Part shown: positions 59,422 through 64,000 of the stretch, in pieces
Layout: each line of letters begins with the position of its first letter
How positions within the stretch are numbered: position 1 is the stretch's first letter
NCBI GenBank assembly: GCA_900319795.1
Contig: ONPU01000009.1
Location: forward strand, 1-64,000
Direction of reading: 5' to 3'
Origin: an uncultured Eubacteriales bacterium
Lineage (GTDB): Bacteria; Bacillota; Clostridia; Lachnospirales; Lachnospiraceae
Length of the DNA stretch: 64,000 nt
Position numbers and translations under genes: made by a program
Notes under the pieces: model-generated
The model's database searches: none
Told to the model about the DNA's origin: nothing
What the model saw: the letters and a program-made list of their open reading frames with translations, nothing else

Positions 59422-59655
59422 GTTTTCTCCTTTCTTATGAAACAATTTCATATGCCGGACACGCTCCGACACAGTTTCCGATACTGCTGTAAGTGTTATT
59501 GTATCAATCCGGTCACAAATTGACACGCATCCCATTTTTCATAAATAAGTTAAAAAATGACCTGTTTGTTTGTCCCAGAGTCAAAGCGTCACGGTCTGCA
59601 ATTATTTTGACCTCTTCATAGCTAATAAAAGATCTTTCAGGAGCCTTAAGCTTCT
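59422..59655 (-). promoter_or_regulatory. Upstream region of the importer operon with two AGGTCA half-sites
   Basis: On the minus strand AGAGGTCAAAA (core at 59608-59613) and CAGGTCATTTT (core at 59558-59563) occur in the same orientation exactly 50 bases apart, about five helical turns. A TACAAT hexamer occurs nearer the gene but its -35 is poor. This arrangement suits an AraC-type activator such as the one encoded next door. Confidence 0.4.
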
Positions 59656-62058
59656 TTAGGCACCGTAAAAGATACGCATCAGCGTGATTTCATTAGGAAG
59701 AAGGTTCTCTTCGATCAGCAGTTCACCGTCCCGGCTTTCCATTTTCTGGATCATCATATTCGGCTGACTTGCCCGGCGGATATAGTGAAGGTCATTTCTG
59801 GACAATTCCTCTTCATAGCCGAGGTCATCCCAGATCTTCATTACACTGCCGAGCTGGTCATTGATCCGGTACACCTTCACGCGGTAGGTTCCGTTTGTAA
59901 CCCCTTCCAGCTTGATCCGAAGATGAAGGGTCTTCCTTCCCTCGTAGTATTTCCACATGGCGGAGCGTTCCATCTCTGTTTCCGCCGTCAGATAATAGTT
60001 ATAATTGAGAATCTGCTGGTTATGGCAGACAATCGCGTAATTGTCGTGAAGGTCCGACGTAATCAGGCAGTTCCCGTCATGTCCTATGTAATAAGGGAAC
60101 AGGCGGCTCAGGAAATTGAACGCGAAGGCCGCCGGCTTCATGACGGTATCTTTTGTCAAAAGTCCCGTACCTCCGAAGAGAAGCTCCGGCGTATCGTAAC
60201 TGGCATACTGCAGGTCACTTCCCGCGCCATAGGCCGCGTCCGAAACCTTTCCGTAGATATCCAGCATATTCTTGATGATATAGGCACCTTTAAACGTGGT
60301 GTCATTGACGTAATTCCTGACGCTCGGCGTCAGGTTCCACTCTGTAAGATACAGGGGAAGATCCCACATGCCGGCTTCCGTCATCAGCGCCTTTTCACGT
60401 GTCAGAAGATGCAGCAGTGCTTCGTTGTCGGTATTTCGTTTCGCGAAACGATCAATTCCGTCCTCCCGTCTCTCATAGGCATAGAATCCGACGGAAAGAA
60501 AATCCGGACGATAGGAACTGTCATTCCATTTTTTCAGAACCTGAAGCCGCTTTTCATGTCCGATGTCCATGCGGATGCCGTATCCGCCCACCTGGATCCG
60601 GTCGTTGCACTTCTTAATTGCCTGACGGGTCACGCGGAACAGCTGAAGATACCGGTCGGTATTGCCGTTGAGATCCGCGTTTACGCGCCAGCTTTCATCA
60701 AACCACAGCTCGAAGCGCCAGTCATCCAGAAGGTTCTGTCCGTAGCGTTTGGAAAGGTGGCGCATAAAAGCCTGCATCAGTTCTTCCCAGCGCTCCGTCG
60801 TATAGTCGTCCATCGAGATCTGCTTGTGCTCTTTTGTATTGCCTACCGTGTAATGGATCATCCGGGGCTTCAATCCCAGCTCAATATGGGGTTTCATTCC
60901 GAGTTCCAGGATATAGTCGAGCACCGAATCGATCTGTCCGAAATTCCATGTCTCCTGATTCGGGGAAATAAAGAACTCTTCCGTAAAAAGTCCCCAGAAG
61001 CGGACATATTCAAATCCGAGAGAGTTGTGAAGTAAAGAGAGATGCTCTCTTACGGCAGAGTGGAGCAGATTCGCGGCATCTCCGAAATTGATCGTATGGC
61101 CCCAGGTACTCTTCAGAGCATCGTAAAACTGAACGGAGAACTCTCCGCCGGCCTCGAGGACTTCCCGTTCGGCCTCTTCCGGCAGAAGCTTTTTCTCCAG
61201 CATCTGTTCCAGACGCTTTTCCAGTTCCTGCTGATGAGCCGGATCGCTGTTTTCCGCGTTTTTCAGTGCTCTCTTACGGAATTCCGAGGGCGTCTGTCCG
61301 TAGACCTTCTTAAACACTTTGTTGAAAAGTGCCGCCGACGTAAATCCGTTGTTATAGGCAATTCTGGTAATCGGTTCATCGGAATAGAGAAGGTCATCCG
61401 CCGCGTGAAGCGTCCTCACGTTCGTCAGATAACCGGCGAAGCTCATTCCGTAATTCTTTTTGAAGAAGCGGGAAAGATATCCGTTGGAAAGATAGAGTTT
61501 TTCCGAGAGATCCTTCATGCTGATCGGCTGATCATAATTGTTGTAGATATAATTGTCGATCTGGCGGAGGCGGTCTTCATAGCGGTCCCCTTCGTCACTT
61601 TTCCGCATGTCTCCGACGCGGAGCATAAAGTGGGCGATGAGATAATCCAGAATCCCGTAGCAGTCGGCAAGATAGCCCAGGGATTCCTCGTATTCCCTGT
61701 TCTCGATATAGTGCTGGAGCATAGCCCGAAGAAGCTTCCGGAGTCGTTCGTACTTGTCACTGTCAAGCGTTGAAGAATCGCACCAGAAGATCGCTTCACC
61801 GATATCGGAATTTTCCGTTACAAGTTTATAGTTGATCAGAAGACGCAGCCAGAACAGTCCGTGTGTATTCCTGTAGACATGCTTTCTGTTGGCGTTGATC
61901 ACACAGACATCCCCGTCCTTCAGCCGGGAAACGCGTCCTTCAATATCCACGTCCATGGCCCCTTCCAGGACATAGATCAATTCCACGTTCTGATGAAAAT
62001 GTTCCCCCTCTTTGACCTCATCCAGTATTTCCAGTCTGAAATGTTCTTTTTTGACCAT
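59656..62058 (-). CDS. AraC-family regulator fused to a GH39-like domain
   Basis: The 800-residue protein has a cupin domain (1-90), an AraC helix-turn-helix pair (about 165-265; LSEKLYLSNGYLSRFFKKNYG and IAYNNGFTSAALFNKVFKKVYG) and a C-terminal beta-xylosidase-like GH39 barrel (about 310-700) with a further beta domain. In GH39 enzymes the acid/base lies in a WNEP motif. Here it reads WFDES (452-456), with Asp454 at the Glu position. The nucleophile region LTEWN (Glu573) is kept. This suggests a ligand sensor with reduced or no catalysis. It lies directly upstream of the importer operon on the same strand and is the likely activator of it. GAGG precedes the ATG. Confidence 0.87.
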   Translation of the reverse strand: MVKKEHFRLEILDEVKEGEHFHQNVELIYVLEGAMDVDIEGRVSRLKDGDVCVINANRKHVYRNTHGLFWLRLLINYKLVTENSDIGEAIFWCDSSTLDSDKYERLRKLLRAMLQHYIENREYEESLGYLADCYGILDYLIAHFMLRVGDMRKSDEGDRYEDRLRQIDNYIYNNYDQPISMKDLSEKLYLSNGYLSRFFKKNYGMSFAGYLTNVRTLHAADDLLYSDEPITRIAYNNGFTSAALFNKVFKKVYGQTPSEFRKRALKNAENSDPAHQQELEKRLEQMLEKKLLPEEAEREVLEAGGEFSVQFYDALKSTWGHTINFGDAANLLHSAVREHLSLLHNSLGFEYVRFWGLFTEEFFISPNQETWNFGQIDSVLDYILELGMKPHIELGLKPRMIHYTVGNTKEHKQISMDDYTTERWEELMQAFMRHLSKRYGQNLLDDWRFELWFDESWRVNADLNGNTDRYLQLFRVTRQAIKKCNDRIQVGGYGIRMDIGHEKRLQVLKKWNDSSYRPDFLSVGFYAYERREDGIDRFAKRNTDNEALLHLLTREKALMTEAGMWDLPLYLTEWNLTPSVRNYVNDTTFKGAYIIKNMLDIYGKVSDAAYGAGSDLQYASYDTPELLFGGTGLLTKDTVMKPAAFAFNFLSRLFPYYIGHDGNCLITSDLHDNYAIVCHNQQILNYNYYLTAETEMERSAMWKYYEGRKTLHLRIKLEGVTNGTYRVKVYRINDQLGSVMKIWDDLGYEEELSRNDLHYIRRASQPNMMIQKMESRDGELLIEENLLPNEITLMRIFYGA

Positions 62059-62231
62059 TTAAACCTCGCGCTCTTAAAGTATTCTTCGGACATTTCCCTT
62101 AGAAACAGTAATTCTTCCCTTTCTATCTATTATGATCATCACGCCGGTTTTCAGGGCTTATTATTTACTTATTATCTGCTGATATAAGCGCATTTTTTAA
62201 TTAGTTTCAATTATTTTCGTTATAAACATTC

Positions 62232-62260
62232 AAAAGAGAAGGCCAAAGCCTTCTCTTTTT
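62232..62260. terminator. Terminator after pta
   Basis: AAAAGAGAAGGC pairs with GCCTTCTCTTTT around a four-base loop, with T-tracts in both directions. It lies 29 bases past the pta stop on the minus strand. Confidence 0.92.
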
Positions 62261-62288
62261 GAAAAACCGGATCTGTTTGGGTGATGAC

Positions 62289-63281
62289 TTACGCGCCGGC
62301 ACGGATAATGAGCATGGCCACGTTGCCGAGCATTTCCTCAACAGGTGCCGATCTGGAGAAATCGCAGACAGGCTGAGCGAAGCCCTGAAGCACCGGGCCG
62401 TACGCGTTGGCATGTCCGAAGATCTGTATAAGCTTGACGCCGATGTTGCCCGCGTGAAGATTCGGGAAAATGATGATATTGGCCTTGCCCGCCACTTCGC
62501 TTTCTCTCTTCACCTTATGCTCCGCAACCGCCGGGATGATCGCCGAATCCAGCTGGAATTCGCCGTCACACTTGATGTCGGGACGCTTCTCATGAACGAT
62601 TCCCACCGCTTCGCGGACGACGTCGATCGTCTCGTGCTCTGCGGATCCGGTCGTAGAGAATGCCAGCAGCGCTACTCTCGGTTCCCAGTCCAGAAGTGTC
62701 TTGACGGTATCGGCGGAAGCAATCGCGATACCTGCAAGTTCCTCCGCGTTCGGCCATGCGGTAATCGCGCAGTCCGCGAGACCCAGCATTTCTCCCTGAG
62801 GTCCGTCAAAGCCCGGAATTTCCGCAATTCCGAGAGACGACGGCGATGTCACGCCTTCCTGCATGCCGATCACGCTCATTGTCTCGACGATCACGTCGCC
62901 GGTGGAGCATTCCTTGCCGGCTGCGACGCAGTCCACGCGGCCGAGCTTCAGAAGCATCATGGCGCATCTTAAGTTCAGAACCAGCTTTTTGCGGATGATC
63001 TTCTCCTTGCTGCCGATCTTCTCCATGTATTCCGCCACAAATGCCGCGATCGACTCTTCATCGTTATTGTCAAAATATTCGAAGCCTTCCGTATTCACGC
63101 CGTTCTCGGCCGCAAGAGCCTTAATGGTCTCGGGATTGCCCACCAGCACCGGAGTGCCGATCTTTTCTTCCACCACTCTGGCGCAGCACTGAAGAACCGG
63201 TACGCTTTCGCTTTCCGGGAACGCCACCCTCTTGGGATTCTTGCGGGCTTTCTCTGTCATTTTGAAAATAAAATCACTCAT
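62289..63281 (-). CDS. pta: Phosphate acetyltransferase
   Basis: The 330-residue cytoplasmic enzyme converts acetyl-CoA and phosphate to acetyl phosphate. Family motifs include RVAFPESES near the start, KECSTGDVIVETMSVIG, CDGEFQLDSAI and the C-terminal ANIIIFPNLHAGNIGVKLIQ. The start is the ATG at 63281, six bases after AAGGAG. The in-frame upstream extension to 63362 is not used. Length fits the short bacterial Pta form. It is 25 bases downstream of an MFS gene and ends in a strong terminator. No ackA gene is visible beside it. It feeds acetate and ATP formation from sugars released by the hydrolases in the window. Confidence 0.92.
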   Translation of the reverse strand: MSDFIFKMTEKARKNPKRVAFPESESVPVLQCCARVVEEKIGTPVLVGNPETIKALAAENGVNTEGFEYFDNNDEESIAAFVAEYMEKIGSKEKIIRKKLVLNLRCAMMLLKLGRVDCVAAGKECSTGDVIVETMSVIGMQEGVTSPSSLGIAEIPGFDGPQGEMLGLADCAITAWPNAEELAGIAIASADTVKTLLDWEPRVALLAFSTTGSAEHETIDVVREAVGIVHEKRPDIKCDGEFQLDSAIIPAVAEHKVKRESEVAGKANIIIFPNLHAGNIGVKLIQIFGHANAYGPVLQGFAQPVCDFSRSAPVEEMLGNVAMLIIRAGA

Positions 63282-63306
63282 GTTCGTCTCCTTATAAATA
63301 GAATTA

Positions 63307-64000
63307 TTATTGAGTCTTCCCCTGCCTGAGCATGATGAAAGCCGCCAGTGCCGCCGAAACAAGCATGCCCACCACGTCGATCATAAAGACGTGCGTCGTT
63401 GTGGAGGACCCCAGAACCGTTCCGGCCACCGTGTTCAAAAACAGAGGGGAAATCACCTGGCCGATGCAGGTGGCGCAGGTGAAAACGCCTGATGCCATTG
63501 CCGCCGCGACAGGAGGCACCGCGTTGGAAACCTCGACCATCGCCGTGGGAACAAACGCTCCCTGTGAAAAGCCGCAGAGCAGCGACCCGGCTCCCAGAAG
63601 GATAAAATTGTCCGGGAACAGAACCAGCAAAAGCGCGCCCGCCGCAAAAGAGAGCATGGCCGTACTCAAAGTCAGCTTCCTGGTGATTTTCGTCAGGAAT
63701 CCGAGAAGAAGGCCGATAATGATCTGCGCGATTGAAAACAGGCTTGTCAGATTTCCCGCCGCGGAAGAGTTTCCGGCCAGATCGCCCTGAAGATGCATCG
63801 CGATATTCGTCGTATAACTGATCAGGAAGACATATTCCAGAAATCCGAGAAACGCGACCTGGAACACCCGCGGATTCAGACGCACCTGATTATCGCCTTC
63901 GGGTCTCGACGCTCCCGTATCGGGAAGACAGATCAGGATCAGGATAAAACTGATCGCGCCGATAATATTGATAAAATAGGAATTCGTGAAATCAACCGCT
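63307..64000 (-). CDS. MFS transporter, cut by the window edge
   Basis: The minus-strand frame is open from the right edge to a stop at 63307, giving 230 residues of the C-terminal part of a transporter. About seven hydrophobic helices are visible, starting with INIIGAISFILILICL, then a polar loop (DTGASRPEGDNQVRLNPRV) typical of the central cytoplasmic loop of twelve-helix MFS proteins. The GTG at 63885 lies inside this loop and is not the start. It precedes pta by 25 bases, so both may share a transcript. The substrate cannot be inferred. Confidence 0.83.
   Translation of the reverse strand, partial: AVDFTNSYFINIIGAISFILILICLPDTGASRPEGDNQVRLNPRVFQVAFLGFLEYVFLISYTTNIAMHLQGDLAGNSSAAGNLTSLFSIAQIIIGLLLGFLTKITRKLTLSTAMLSFAAGALLLVLFPDNFILLGAGSLLCGFSQGAFVPTAMVEVSNAVPPVAAAMASGVFTCATCIGQVISPLFLNTVAGTVLGSSTTTHVFMIDVVGMLVSAALAAFIMLRQGKTQ

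Noticed and set aside
1-64000. tRNA, rRNA, insertion sequences, phage genes and riboswitches
   Set aside because: Both strands were read for these without finding a convincing cloverleaf, rRNA segment, transposase or integrase motif, or known riboswitch core. A covariance-model scan could still reveal small RNAs missed by eye.

Overview
The window looks like a chromosomal segment from an anaerobic, gut-type member of the Firmicutes/Clostridia, most likely Lachnospiraceae-like. This placement is inferred from gene content and has not been confirmed by any search. It rests on AGGAGG-type ribosome binding sites almost everywhere, LytTR/GHKL two-component pairs, lipoprotein binding proteins with matching permeases but no ATPase gene, a YesL (DUF624) gene, GPH sugar transporters, many glycoside hydrolases, iron-sulfur flavoproteins and phosphate acetyltransferase. 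No rRNA, tRNA, CRISPR array, transposase or phage gene was seen.

Layout. (1) 1-16.4 kb: the end of an unknown membrane protein; an operon of a BMP-like sugar/nucleoside-binding-fold protein, a LytTR regulator and a GHKL kinase; a GH2-GH5-GPH transporter operon; a radical SAM protein; a second LytTR/GHKL pair; an alpha/beta hydrolase; an FGGY sugar kinase. (2) 16.4-28.7 kb: a minus-strand operon of C-glycoside deglycosidase alpha and beta subunits with a GPH transporter, divergent from a plus-strand block holding a GH106-like hydrolase, an iron-sulfur flavoprotein, a nitroreductase, GH43, a Gfo/Idh/MocA oxidoreductase, an unrecognised duplicated alpha/beta-barrel protein and a second iron-sulfur flavoprotein. 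(3) 28.7-39.7 kb: two MATE pumps, a 44-residue peptide, an AraC regulator, an OFA-type MFS carrier, a BglG/LicR-like regulator, a third GPH transporter and an orphan solute-binding lipoprotein. (4) 40-47.6 kb: a three-gene redox operon (FAD-dependent reductase, GltD-like iron-sulfur flavoprotein, NuoF-like iron-sulfur protein), an acetyltransferase, a gene-free region with two large imperfect hairpins, and a third iron-sulfur flavoprotein. (5) 47.7-62.1 kb: one long minus-strand series: AraC-GH39 regulator, solute-binding lipoprotein, two permeases, YesL, deglycosidase beta and alpha subunits, a single-chain beta-alpha fusion, GH3 and a frameshifted carboxylesterase. (6) The right end: pta and a cut-off MFS gene.

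How it may work together (inference). Glycosylated plant compounds would be imported by the ABC system or GPH carriers. O-linked sugars would be removed by GH2, GH3, GH5, GH43 and GH106-like enzymes, and esters by the hydrolases. A 3-keto-forming Gfo/Idh/MocA dehydrogenase would prime C-linked sugars for cleavage by three deglycosidase units. The iron-sulfur flavoproteins, the nitroreductase and the FAD reductase with its electron-input proteins would reduce the aglycone or the keto-sugar. The three deglycosidase units, one of them a fused polypeptide, are the most distinctive content. Other unusual items are six copies of a 31-bp REP-like palindrome, an exact 68-bp duplication of part of an MFS gene, a recurring AGAGGTCAAAAA motif in intergenic DNA, and the structured gene-free region at 45.8-46.6 kb.
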